From Bradyrhizobium sp. CCBAU 051011 (lineage in GTDB: Bacteria > Pseudomonadota > Alphaproteobacteria > Rhizobiales > Xanthobacteraceae): 64,000 bases of DNA. Positions 41,842 through 50,352 of this stretch are shown one piece after another (within the stretch, counting starts at the first letter, position 1; each line of letters opens with the position of its first letter). Location: NCBI RefSeq assembly GCF_009930815.1, contig NZ_CP022222.1, forward strand, positions 3,514,501 through 3,578,500, in the 5' to 3' direction. The translations under genes were made by a program, and so were the position numbers. The notes under the pieces are model-generated. The model saw only the letters and a program-made list of their open reading frames with translations. It was not told the origin of the DNA and ran no database searches.

Positions 41842-42043
41842 GTTTCCGAAGGCTAGCCTGACGGGAAGGGTCGTGCGTGCGAACAACACGATGCGTATGG
41901 CGAAATCGTGGGGTCATAGTGGCGGCCCGGTGCCGGCGGACAATCCTGCGCATCGCGCCGACGACGGGGGCGAGAACGCGGTCCCTGAGAACATCCCGAG
42001 AATGCTGATGCGCGTTCGACCGACACCTCCCGCAGATCGGGGC

Positions 42044-42148
42044 ATTACGGTGACAGTGCATAAAACTCTTACCCGGAGTTTGAGTGCACGGAATTACGGT
42101 GACAGTGCATGAAATTTTCACTCCAGTTGAGTGCACTGTCACCGTAAT
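42044..42148. repeat. REP-like palindrome, compound copy B
   Basis: Two units stand in tandem. The first (42044 to about 42090) has the forward word ATTACGGTGACAGTGCA and a truncated right arm ending GAGTGCAC. The second (42093-42148) is complete, with the forward word at 42093-42109 and the reverse complement at 42132-42148. The loops differ (ACTCTTACCCGG against GAAATTTTCACTCC), so the second unit is not a simple slip copy. Together with copy A it flanks the gene at 40657-41841. Confidence 0.8.
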
Positions 42149-42254
42149 TGGCCAATGCTTGAACGGCAGGTATGGCTAGCTAGAAATCGAATGCTGTCGG
42201 TGCAAGACAAGGGCAAGCTTGCCAACGCGTGGCGCACCCTTCTGCGAAAGCCAA

Positions 42255-42521
42255 TCACTTCATCCCCTCCAGCAGCTTCCGTGCTTCACCCAACAACGCC
42301 TGAATCTGCCTTCGCTCGGCGATTGCATCCCTGGTGAACAGGCCGTGCTTGCGCGCATTCTGGTTTGCCCTTGGCGCGCCGGATCCCGGTGCTGCGCCGT
42401 GCATGCGGCAGCGCTTCCTGCCATACACCGCCGGCGAGCGGCACGCGCCGCCGGAACGGGTTTTGGCGCCGCAACGTGGGCTCGCCAGCATCGCGCCGGT
42501 GTTTCTGATGTGATCGCTCAT
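42255..42521 (-). CDS. Small basic protein with zinc-finger-like start (HGG type)
   Basis: The 88-residue protein reads SPRCGAKTRSGGACRSPAVY, then GRKRCRMHG, so two CxxK/C pairs and a histidine could bind zinc. It then has GAPRANQNARKHGLFTRDAI and ends AERRQIQALLGEARKLLEGM plus K. From memory such proteins are frequent and often multi-copy in Bradyrhizobium and relatives, next to the gene type found at 42543. Its tail is duplicated at 31014-31084 and 40309-40397. It starts 21 bases after the stop of the upstream gene and is probably in one operon with it. Function unknown. Confidence 0.78.
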   Translation of the reverse strand: MSDHIRNTGAMLASPRCGAKTRSGGACRSPAVYGRKRCRMHGAAPGSGAPRANQNARKHGLFTRDAIAERRQIQALLGEARKLLEGMK

Positions 42522-42542
42522 GCCTGGGCTTCCGGCTTGGCA

Positions 42543-43181
42543 TCAGCGGGAGCGCGCTTTCGCCTGGAGCCCGACCCTTTCGGCGCTTTCCGGCGCCGCG
42601 GGTGCCGGCTTCTTGTCCGAAACGATCACGCGCGCATGCTGCGTGACATTGCCGACGATGGCCTTGCCGCCGTCCCCGACCGACACGTTCTGCACGGTGA
42701 TGGCGGGCTCGCCATGGCTCCGGTAGCGGTTAAGCGCCTCGATCTGGGCGGGAAAGGTGCGGGCGAGCCTGCCCAAGGCGCGCGCGGCGCTGTCGTGCTG
42801 GGCGAGATCGTCCGCATTCGCAAGGTGATGGGCGCACCGCATCGCCATCACGTGAACGGAAACCATCTGCGCCACCAGCATGGCCTCGACGGCATCCCGG
42901 GGCTTGATGCTCGTCACCATCGAAATCATGAAAGAGAGGTTGACCTCGTCAGGACGCTCGCCGCTCACGCTGGCCTTTACCAGTTGCCTGATAATGCCAT
43001 GCATCGCTTCGCGGCTGGCGACCCCCAGTGCGTTGGCCATGAGCTGTTCGCCGATTTCAGGGTCAGGATGGTCGATGGAGAATCCGTGCGACAGCAGCTT
43101 GATCCGCGGGGCTGCGGCAGCGTTGGTCTGGCCGGTTGCGGCGATCGACGTTGGCACAGTGATATCAGGAGCGGTGTTCAT
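42543..43181 (-). CDS. Conserved hypothetical protein
   Basis: The 212-residue protein contains LSHGFSIDHPDPEIGEQLMA, HGIIRQLVKASVSGERPDEV and MVTSIKPRDAVEAMLVAQMV, then MAMRCAHHLANADD and TFPAQIEALNRYRSHGEPAI, ending in a low-complexity tail. It is soluble and mostly helical. The family is known to me only as Bradyrhizobium-type hypothetical proteins found beside the small basic protein encoded next. The ATG at 43181 is preferred to 43229 because MNTAPDITVP is the more usual beginning. Confidence 0.75.
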   Translation of the reverse strand: MNTAPDITVPTSIAATGQTNAAAAPRIKLLSHGFSIDHPDPEIGEQLMANALGVASREAMHGIIRQLVKASVSGERPDEVNLSFMISMVTSIKPRDAVEAMLVAQMVSVHVMAMRCAHHLANADDLAQHDSAARALGRLARTFPAQIEALNRYRSHGEPAITVQNVSVGDGGKAIVGNVTQHARVIVSDKKPAPAAPESAERVGLQAKARSR

Positions 43182-43477
43182 GTCGAGATTCCCTAGGGCA
43201 CGCGCGGGCCGAGCGCGCGGTTCGGCCACGCACAGGCGGTCGTTCGCCGCGGTGATCCCTGCAATTTCAGTTGTGGGTAAGGATGTTCGGCCGCAATCGT
43301 ACCGACACGCCCGCTATTGCGGGGCGACGGGCGTTTACAGGATTGCGGGATGATGAAGAAATGCCGCTGATTTGCCCGACGCGTCAAGTTGCTTTTTCGG
43401 ATGGCGTCGGCCGCCGGCTACTTTGCATGGGGTTGTTTTCGATATTTTGGCAGCGCGCATGTCGGAGGCGCAGCTTC

Positions 43478-44386
43478 CTAATCCTTCTCCGCCGACCGCC
43501 TCAGCTTGAAATGCCCGAACGCCGTCGCGATCGGCTTCGCCGCATCCTCCTGCCAGGCCTGTGCCTGGAAGGCGACGATGCGCTGGCCCTGCCTGACGAT
43601 CGAGACATTCGCAAAACTGTCCAGCGCGCGTCCCGAACGCAGATAGTTGATGGTCAGGCCGATCGGCTTTGGCGGCGTTGCAATGCCGAGTTCGCGTGCC
43701 ACGCCAATAATCGCCGTCGTCTCCAGGAAGGCGCCGGTGATGCCGCCGTGAATGGCGGGCAGCACCGGATTGCCGATGATCTTCGGCGAGAACGGCATGC
43801 GCAGCACGCCGTCCTCAGTGAGGCGGATGCCGAGGCAGCGGGCGAACGGGCTTTTGGCGAATGGACCGGAAGCATCATCGGGGCAATCGAGAACAGGTAC
43901 CTCATACGCTTCCCTGTCCTGCAGCATGTTGGTGCGGTTGGCGCCGACCATGAAGCACGCGGCGGCGGTCGCGACAGGATCCTGCTCGGTCTCCTGATAG
44001 GCGGTCGAGCGCACGAAGGCGATCGAACGCGTGACGTGATAGCAGATCGAATGCGCCTTGATGTCGAGACCGGGTTTTGCGGGCTTCTGGTAATCGATGC
44101 GCAGGTCGAGCGTCGCGATCGCGCGGCTGCCGTCAAGTGCCAGCTGCGCGGCCATGCCGCAGCTCTCGTCGAGCATGGCGGTGACCACGCCTCCGTGGAT
44201 CACGCCGGTTTCCGTGTCGCCGGCGAAGACGGATTGGTAGGGCAGGCTGGACCAGGCCTCGCCGCGCTCGGCGCGATCGATGCGAAGTCCGCTGGCGCGG
44301 CCATAGGTAGACCGGCGTTCCGCGATCGCTTTCGCGAGTTGCTCGAACGGCAGCGGCTGCCCGTCATAGGTGGGGATTTCAGACAT
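43478..44386 (-). CDS. PaaI-type thioesterase with two hotdog domains
   Basis: The 302-residue protein is two hotdog folds in tandem. The first has GVIHGGVVTAMLDESCGMAA near residue 65; the second has AIHGGITGAFLETTAIIG near residue 215. The HGG and following acidic residue are the usual thioesterase active-site features. Each half continues with a family strand (LDLRIDYQKPAKPG; GLTINYLRSGRALD). It probably hydrolyses acyl-CoA thioesters, either on a pathway or to free CoA. It stands alone between hypothetical genes. Confidence 0.88.
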   Translation of the reverse strand: MSEIPTYDGQPLPFEQLAKAIAERRSTYGRASGLRIDRAERGEAWSSLPYQSVFAGDTETGVIHGGVVTAMLDESCGMAAQLALDGSRAIATLDLRIDYQKPAKPGLDIKAHSICYHVTRSIAFVRSTAYQETEQDPVATAAACFMVGANRTNMLQDREAYEVPVLDCPDDASGPFAKSPFARCLGIRLTEDGVLRMPFSPKIIGNPVLPAIHGGITGAFLETTAIIGVARELGIATPPKPIGLTINYLRSGRALDSFANVSIVRQGQRIVAFQAQAWQEDAAKPIATAFGHFKLRRSAEKD

Positions 44387-45186
44387 GCCGGTGGTTTAGC
44401 ATGCCGTCGCGGAGAATGTGCAGCAATAGCGCCGCGGAACTGCCGGCGGTCTGCCTTTGCGTTCCTGCGTGCGGGAGTGCAGGTTGGGTGCGCTAAGGCC
44501 GCAAAACGTCTTGAATGCGATCATCGCCTTTCGGCGTATCGCGCCGGCTTACTGTCGGCTGATCCTGGGGCGGCCGCGACGCTCTTTCGATGCATTCAAT
44601 GTCTTCTCGTAATTTCTTTAGCTCGAAATACGCTGTGATGAAGTTGAAATCTGCTGAAGTAGCCGCAGTGGGACGTTTGCTCATATCAATCACTCCGCTC
44701 TTTCCAAGAGCCAATAACAAGAACCAATAAATTCGTCGCGCGTGCTCGAAAAAGCAGCGTGCGGACTCGTAGAGGTTAGGCCCCAAGGCCCTCGACGAGT
44801 CCGCACCGACCGCGCCGCTTTAACTACCCCCGCAGCCACACTTGCCGATGTTGGCCGCAGAGTCTGTAGCGCCGCGAACACAGCAACACTGAACTCGTCG
44901 ATGTGGTAACGGAGTTACAGCTTTTTCCCGCTGCTGGACCGCTAACCTCAAATCTTCCCGTCCGCCTTCCTGGCGAAGCGATGCCGCTGTCGGCGATCGA
45001 TCTGCAGAGGATGCCTTCGCGATGAAATGCGGGATGCGGAACAATACGCATGATGCGCCAGCGTCAGCGGAGGTGGTCGTCGGTCCGAAAATCTGGCTCT
45101 ATTGGGATCGAGACGGCCCGTATTTTGCCTGCGGAGCTGTTGCCGGCCCTGGCCGGACGGGGGTCTTTGCATACGGGAGTGGCGAT
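44387..45186. other. Mostly gene-free stretch
   Basis: Apart from the possible 63-residue protein at 44493-44684, no gene or RNA is recognised. Upstream frames joined to the amidohydrolase gene (from 45022) lack family likeness. No clear operator or terminator is seen. Confidence 0.45.
44493..44684 (-). CDS. Possible small protein, 63 residues
   Basis: The frame from ATG 44684 (GGAG 8 bases upstream) reads MSKRPTAATSADFNFITAYF and ELKKLREDIECIERASRPPQ, then a charged tail. A central helix with a heptad-like pattern is likely. I do not recognise it. The ribosome-binding site and composition favour a real small gene, but it has no neighbours to support it. Confidence 0.4.
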   Translation of the reverse strand: MSKRPTAATSADFNFITAYFELKKLREDIECIERASRPPQDQPTVSRRDTPKGDDRIQDVLRP

Positions 45187-46677
45187 ATGGGTGGTTTGGT
45201 GATCAGTGGCGGCCGGGTGGTGGATCCCGCCAGCGGGATGGACGCCATTGGCGATGTGGCGGTGGTGGATGGCCAGATCTCCGCTGTCGGCACCGGGCTC
45301 GGCAGCGCCGAACGGGTGATCGACGCGACCGGGCTGGTGGTGGCGCCCGGCTTCATCGACCTGCACGCGCACGGCCAGTCGATCCCGGCCGACCGCATGC
45401 AGGCGTTCGACGGGGTGACGACCACGCTCGACCTCGAGGCCGGCGTCTTGCCGGTCGCATCCTGGTATCGGCGCCAGGCCGATAAAGGACGCGTGCTGAA
45501 CTACGGGGCCGCCGCCAACTGGGCGTTCGCGCGCATTGGCGCGATGACCGGCTCCAATACGGAAAGCTCGCTGGAGGCGTTCGGCAATGCCATGCGCGAT
45601 CGCCGCTGGATCGACAACGTGGCCAGCGACACCGAGGTGGCCGGCATCCTCGACCGCCTTGCCATTGGACTGAACGAGGGCGGCATCGGCATCGGCATTC
45701 TCAACGCCTATGCTCCGGGCGCTGGCGTCCAGGAATTAACCGCGGTGTGCCAACTGGCGGCAGCGCATGATGTGGCGACCTTCACCCACGTTGCCTATAT
45801 GTCCCGCATCGACCCGGAAAGCGCCGCCGAGGCCTATATCCGCCTGATCGGCTATGCCGGCGCCACCGGCGCGCACATGCATATCTGCCACTTCAACTCT
45901 TCCAGCAAGACGGACGTGGAGCGTTGCGCCGTGCTGGTGGCCAAGGCGCAGGCGCAGGGCCTGCCGATCACGGTGGAGGCCTATCCGTACGGCACCGGTT
46001 CGACGGTGCTGGCAGCGGCGTTCTTCAGCGACCCCGAATTCGTGGAGCGCAACGGCACCGGCTACGATTCGGTGCAGCGGGTGACCGACGGGCGACGCTT
46101 CCGCGACCGCAAGGAATTGCTGGCGGCGCAGGCGGAGGAGCCCTCCACGCTGGTGCTGTGGCACATCCTGGATACCGAGAACAATCCGCACCATCGCGAC
46201 CTCCTGGACATATCGGTGCTGTATCCCGGTGGCGCGATCGCGTCCGACGCGATGCCGTGGACGCTGTCGGACGGCAGCGTCTACACCGGCGATGCCTGGC
46301 CGCTGCCTGATGACGCCACCTCGCATCCGCGGTCGGCGGGCTGCTTCACCCGTTTCATCCGCGAGTGGGTGCGCGAGCGCCGGGCGGTGTCGCTGCTTGA
46401 AGGCATCCGCAAATGCGCCCTGATCCCGGCGGAGATCCTTTCCCGCAGCACGCCCGCCATGCGCGCCAAGGGAAGGCTGCAGGCGGGCGCGGATGCCGAC
46501 ATTGTCGTGTTCGATTTCGAAACGCTGACCGACCGGGCGACCTTCTCGGCGATTAACCGCCCGTCGGAGGGCGTGCGGCATCTGGTGGTCAGCGGCCAGC
46601 CGCTGATTTCAGATGGCGTGCTGGATGTGGCGGCAAGGCCCGGCCGGCCGGTGCGCCGGCCCGTTGTCGAGAGCTGA
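45187..46677 (+). CDS. Amidohydrolase, D-aminoacylase-like
   Basis: The 496-residue enzyme has the amidohydrolase start GGLVISGGRVVDPASGMDAI and the metal-binding HxH in APGFIDLHAHGQS near residue 62. The barrel contains ITVEAYPYGTG, WHILDTENNPHHRDLLD and the late aspartate in GGAIASDAMPW. The composite beta-sandwich closes with GRLQAGADADIVVFDFETL. Relatives hydrolyse N-acyl-D-amino acids, dihydropyrimidines or similar amides with zinc. The ATG at 45187 has GGGAG upstream; 55 further codons upstream look non-coding. A CobW-type GTPase gene follows two bases after its stop, which suggests metal supply to this hydrolase. Confidence 0.88.
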   Translation: MGGLVISGGRVVDPASGMDAIGDVAVVDGQISAVGTGLGSAERVIDATGLVVAPGFIDLHAHGQSIPADRMQAFDGVTTTLDLEAGVLPVASWYRRQADKGRVLNYGAAANWAFARIGAMTGSNTESSLEAFGNAMRDRRWIDNVASDTEVAGILDRLAIGLNEGGIGIGILNAYAPGAGVQELTAVCQLAAAHDVATFTHVAYMSRIDPESAAEAYIRLIGYAGATGAHMHICHFNSSSKTDVERCAVLVAKAQAQGLPITVEAYPYGTGSTVLAAAFFSDPEFVERNGTGYDSVQRVTDGRRFRDRKELLAAQAEEPSTLVLWHILDTENNPHHRDLLDISVLYPGGAIASDAMPWTLSDGSVYTGDAWPLPDDATSHPRSAGCFTRFIREWVRERRAVSLLEGIRKCALIPAEILSRSTPAMRAKGRLQAGADADIVVFDFETLTDRATFSAINRPSEGVRHLVVSGQPLISDGVLDVAARPGRPVRRPVVES

Positions 46678-46679
46678 TT

Positions 46680-47612
46680 GTGCCGATCCCGGTCCTGCTG
46701 ATCACCGGCTTCCTCGGGGCGGGCAAGACCACGATCGTGAACCACCTGCTGGCGAATGCGGCGGGGCGGCGGATCGCCGCCGTGGTCAACGATTTCGGCG
46801 CGATCAACATCGATGCGGAGCTGATCGCGGGCGCCAGCGACGGGGTGGTGAGCCTGAGCAACGGCTGCATCTGCTGTTCGCTGGAAGGCGATCTCTTGCG
46901 CACGCTCGCCGCCCTGCTGCGGCGTGATCCGCCGCCGGAATTCATCGTGATCGAAACCAGCGGGATCGCCGATCCGTCCGATATCGTGCGCACCCTGATG
47001 GATCCCCTGATCTGGCGCGAGGCGCCGCTGGAAACGGTACTGTGCGTGGTGGACGCGACGACGCCGCCGGGGAAATTGAACGACGACGCGCTGTTGCGGT
47101 CACAGCTCCGGGCGGCAGACGTGGTGGCGCTCAGCAAGGTAGACCTGGCAGACGCGGCGCGTCGCGCGCAACTGCGCGAGGCGATCCGCGCGTTGCATCC
47201 GGCGGCAGTGGTGGTCGATGCCCTGCATGGCGAAGTCCCGGCAGCGCTGCTATTCCCTGTTGACGTCGACCGCGCGCCGACGCCGCGTGAGGTAGGGCCG
47301 CGACGACCGGCGATTGACCGCTTCGAAACGCTGAGCTGGACATCGGAACAACTGGTATCGCTCCCGCGGTTGCAGCACGCGATCGGTCGGCTGGCGCCGA
47401 AGCTCGTTCGGGCGAAGGGGGTATTCGAGACGGTGGAGCAGCCGGGGCGGTTGATGGTGTTTCAGCTCGCCGGCGGGCGCGCGACGTTGGCGCCGGGCGG
47501 GGAACCGGCCGCCGGGGTGCCGCGGACACGGATCGTATTCATCGCCGAGATCGGGATTCTCTCGAAGTCCGAGATCGACACGATCATGGAAGCGTGCATC
47601 GAAGCTGTGTGA
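46680..47612 (+). CDS. CobW/COG0523-type G3E GTPase metallochaperone
   Basis: The 310-residue protein has Walker A GFLGAGKTT (K16), the metal motif CICC (C63, C65, C66 in SNGCICCSLEGD), the switch segment VIETSGIADP and the guanine motif SKVDLAD. A CobW C-terminal domain follows from about 210. These GTPases insert or ration zinc, cobalt or iron. The start is GTG, two bases after the stop of the amidohydrolase gene, so translation is probably coupled. The pairing supports a role in loading the hydrolase with metal, which is inference from context. Confidence 0.9.
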   Translation: MPIPVLLITGFLGAGKTTIVNHLLANAAGRRIAAVVNDFGAINIDAELIAGASDGVVSLSNGCICCSLEGDLLRTLAALLRRDPPPEFIVIETSGIADPSDIVRTLMDPLIWREAPLETVLCVVDATTPPGKLNDDALLRSQLRAADVVALSKVDLADAARRAQLREAIRALHPAAVVVDALHGEVPAALLFPVDVDRAPTPREVGPRRPAIDRFETLSWTSEQLVSLPRLQHAIGRLAPKLVRAKGVFETVEQPGRLMVFQLAGGRATLAPGGEPAAGVPRTRIVFIAEIGILSKSEIDTIMEACIEAV

Positions 47613-47667
47613 GTGACGGCATGTTGCCCGATGACTGATTGATCGCGGCGGCCCACTCCTGCCACCG

Positions 47668-48447
47668 CTACTCCTGCAACGACGAAACACTTGTGGCGAT
47701 GTTGTCGGCAAGCGCCTTCACCAGAGGCACGTAGCGCTGGACGATGTCGGTGCGGTCGAGCGCGGAGGTGAAGTAGGTCATGCCGACGGTGGCGAGCACG
47801 CGGCTGTTGATGATGATGGGAGCAGCGATCGTGTTCGACGAGCGCGGTTCGACCATCGGGTCGCGCTCGGCAAAACCTTGCTTGCGGATTGCGGTCAGCA
47901 TCGCCAGCGCGCGTTTGCGCTCGGTGGCGAGTTTGTCTTCCGCCTCCTGCGACCGCGCCAGCATGTCGAGCAGCATCGAGCGCTCGCTGATGGGACAGAA
48001 CGCCAGATAGGCGCGCCCCAGCGCCCGCCCGAGCAGGCTGAGATGCGTGTTGAGCGTGCCGTGAAACGGCGAGACCGGGCTGTCGGGAATCGTGCTGAAG
48101 CGGACCACGACCGAACTCCTGTCGAGCACGGCGATGGCGATCGGCCAGTGATATTGCCGCGTGAACGCGATCGCCCATGGGCGCGCGGCCTCCACCACCA
48201 GCGGATCGCCGTGAAAGCCGTTGCTCAGCGATTTGACGCGCGAAGCAACCGCGTAACCGCCCTGGCGCCGATCATTCGCGGCATAGCCCATCGCGCATAG
48301 CGACTTCATCAATCGCACCACCGTCGATTTCGGCAAGCCGGTCGCTCTGTGCAGGCGGTCGATCGAGGTGACGCGGTGGCGGTTGAGCTCCTCCAGCAGC
48401 AGGAGCGAGCGCGAGGCGGCTTCAACCGTGTCGGACTTGAGCGGCAT
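47668..48447 (-). CDS. IclR family transcriptional regulator
   Basis: The 259-residue regulator has an N-terminal winged helix (VTSIDRLHRATGLPKSTVVR) and a C-terminal GAF-like effector domain with GRALGRAYLAFCP, the arginine-rich SNTIAAPIIINSRVLATVG and LVKALADNIATSVSSL at its end. The ATG at 48447 is preferred; the open frame upstream to 48579 covers the promoter. It is divergent from the aldolase gene and the six genes after it, and is the likely regulator of that operon. IclR proteins usually respond to aromatic or short organic acids, which supports a catabolic role. Confidence 0.92.
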   Translation of the reverse strand: MPLKSDTVEAASRSLLLLEELNRHRVTSIDRLHRATGLPKSTVVRLMKSLCAMGYAANDRRQGGYAVASRVKSLSNGFHGDPLVVEAARPWAIAFTRQYHWPIAIAVLDRSSVVVRFSTIPDSPVSPFHGTLNTHLSLLGRALGRAYLAFCPISERSMLLDMLARSQEAEDKLATERKRALAMLTAIRKQGFAERDPMVEPRSSNTIAAPIIINSRVLATVGMTYFTSALDRTDIVQRYVPLVKALADNIATSVSSLQE

Positions 48448-48581
48448 CAGGGATTCCACCTGGTGGAACGCGGCGGAATAGCTATGGCCGACCGGCGTCC
48501 TCCCTGCAATCGTTTTCGCCAAGCGCCACGCTGGCCTGCCCACTGAAGGCAGCCCGTGCAGATGGCCGGGGAGGAACAACC

Positions 48582-49400
48582 GTGTCCGGAGATATCGTCA
48601 GGCCGCATTTTTCGTCGTTCCGCCGCCGGCTCGTAGCGCGGCAGCCCGTCGTCGGCTCGTTCATCAAGACGCCGACCACGCATGCGACCGAGATTTTTGG
48701 CGCGCTCGGTTATGATTTTGTCGTGATCGACGAGGAGCACGCGCCGATTGATCGCGCGATGACCGATGTCATGCTGCTGGCCGCGCGCGCCGGCAATCTC
48801 GCCGGCATCGTTCGGGTGTCGTCGGACGATCCGGCCAAGATCCTGTCCTGCCTGGACTGCGGCGCGGCTGGTGTGCTGGTGCCCCACGTCGCTACCGTCG
48901 AGAAGGCGCGCGCGGTTGCCGCCGCCGCGCGATACCGCGGCGGACGGCGCGGTTATTCCGGCTCGTCCCGCGCCGGCGCCTATGGTGGCACGCCGATGTG
49001 GTCTCTCGTCGATGAACAGGATGCATCGGTCTGCGCGATCGCGATGATCGAAGACCGGGAAGCGCTGGACCAGATCGACGCCATCGCCGCTGTCGAAGGA
49101 ATCCACGGCTTCTTCATCGGCCGCGGCGATCTCACCGTCGCCCTCGGCGCCAAATCGTCGGCCGACGCGTCCGTGAAGGACGCGGTCATCAGGATCATCG
49201 CCGCGGCGAAGAAGGCCGCCAAGCCGGTCTGCGTGATGGTCGCAAGCGCGGCGGAAGCCAGGGAGTTCGCCGAGCTCGGCGCCAGCGCCTTCATCATCTC
49301 GTCGGATCAGGGCCAGATGCGCCGGGCTGCGGCGCAAACGCTGACCGATTTCAACACTCTCGTCAAAACCACGGATGGTTCGCATGTATCACAGCTCTGA
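48582..49400 (+). CDS. HpcH/HpaI-type class II aldolase
   Basis: The 272-residue enzyme has the HpcH/HpaI barrel. It starts RRLVARQPVVGSFIKTPT, then FVVIDEEHAPIDR with metal-ligand type acids, GAAGVLVPHV, a lysine/arginine-rich RYRGGRRGYSGSSRAG, and GIHGFFIGRGDL. Family members make or split 2-oxo-acid aldol products with Mg or Mn. The start is GTG, preceded by GAGGAA. It is first in a seven-gene operon with a cupin-like protein, a metallohydrolase-like protein, an esterase-like protein, a solute-binding protein, an SDR and an aldehyde dehydrogenase. Confidence 0.9.
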   Translation: MSGDIVRPHFSSFRRRLVARQPVVGSFIKTPTTHATEIFGALGYDFVVIDEEHAPIDRAMTDVMLLAARAGNLAGIVRVSSDDPAKILSCLDCGAAGVLVPHVATVEKARAVAAAARYRGGRRGYSGSSRAGAYGGTPMWSLVDEQDASVCAIAMIEDREALDQIDAIAAVEGIHGFFIGRGDLTVALGAKSSADASVKDAVIRIIAAAKKAAKPVCVMVASAAEAREFAELGASAFIISSDQGQMRRAAAQTLTDFNTLVKTTDGSHVSQL

Positions 49401-50316
49401 TCCACGCGCTGCGCTCGCCGCCTCGCCCGTCGGCACAAAGCCCGCCGCCACCCAATTTGCAGGCGCCGAATACGCAAAGTTCTACGAAACGCCGCCGGCC
49501 GAGAATCAAAATGGCGCACGCACCTGGTATGCCCGCGGCCAGAACTTCATCATCGCCTACAGCGAGGCCGATGAGGGCGCGGTGCTAAGCCGAACCAACC
49601 AGCCCGACGAATATGTCGTGCTGCTTCCCGATCCCGGTGCGGGCGCCGAGATCGTGTGGGGTAACGAGAGCAAGGTCATTGGCGGCCACTCCATCAGCTT
49701 TGTGCCGGCGGGCGCAAGCTCCGTCACGTTGCGCGGCGCTGCCAAGGTGGTGCGCATGGTGACAACGCGATCGGAGGATCTCGCTAAGCGCTGCTCCAAC
49801 GCCGCTTCCTATGCGACGCCGCATCCCAATCTGCCGCCGTTCGAGCCGTGGCCGGAGGCCGCAGGAGGGGCGAAGATCCGGACCTACAGTCTCGACGTCG
49901 CGGCGACGCCGGGCCGGTTCGGCCGGATCTTCCGCTGCTCGACCTTCATGGTGAATTTCCTCGAGCCGAAGAACGGTCCGCGCGATCCAAGCAAGATGTC
50001 GCCGCATCACCATGACGATTTCGAGCAATGCTCGCTGGCGCTGGCCGGCACCTTCATTCATCACCTGCGCTGGCCATGGACGACTGACATGGCGCAGTGG
50101 CGCGCAGACGATCATGAAAGCTGCGGATCGCCCTCCATCGCCGTGATTCCACCGCCCTCCATTCACACCTCGCAGGCTGTCGATCCCAAGCTCAACATTC
50201 TCGTCGACATCTTCTGCCCGCCGCGGCTGGATTTTTCGGCCAAGCCGGGCTGGGTGCTGAACGAGGACGATTATCCGATGCCAGCGCAGGCCGCTGCCGG
50301 CAAATCCGCTGCCTGA
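49384..50316 (+). CDS. Cupin-like protein of unknown substrate
   Basis: The 310-residue protein appears to be a double cupin. The N-terminal half has PDEYVVLLPDPGAGAEIV and GHSISFVPAGASSVTLRGAA. The C-terminal half has the metal-type cluster MSPHHHDDFEQCSLALAG and IHHLRWPWTTDMAQWRADDH. Such proteins act as isomerases, dioxygenases or hydroxylases with a divalent metal. Its start overlaps the end of the aldolase gene (ATG 49384 is taken; 49375 is possible), so the two are probably translationally coupled. A sugar-acid or aromatic ring step is possible, but the reaction is unknown. Confidence 0.82.
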   Translation: MYHSSDPRAALAASPVGTKPAATQFAGAEYAKFYETPPAENQNGARTWYARGQNFIIAYSEADEGAVLSRTNQPDEYVVLLPDPGAGAEIVWGNESKVIGGHSISFVPAGASSVTLRGAAKVVRMVTTRSEDLAKRCSNAASYATPHPNLPPFEPWPEAAGGAKIRTYSLDVAATPGRFGRIFRCSTFMVNFLEPKNGPRDPSKMSPHHHDDFEQCSLALAGTFIHHLRWPWTTDMAQWRADDHESCGSPSIAVIPPPSIHTSQAVDPKLNILVDIFCPPRLDFSAKPGWVLNEDDYPMPAQAAAGKSAA

Positions 50317-50352
50317 CACGTTCTACACGTTCTACTAGAGAGGGCCCTGACC

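Noticed and set aside
40402..42148. CRISPR array or insertion sequence
   Set aside because: Only four copies of a 17-base word occur, in mixed orientation and irregular spacing, with no cas genes or transposase; a REP-like palindrome is the better reading.
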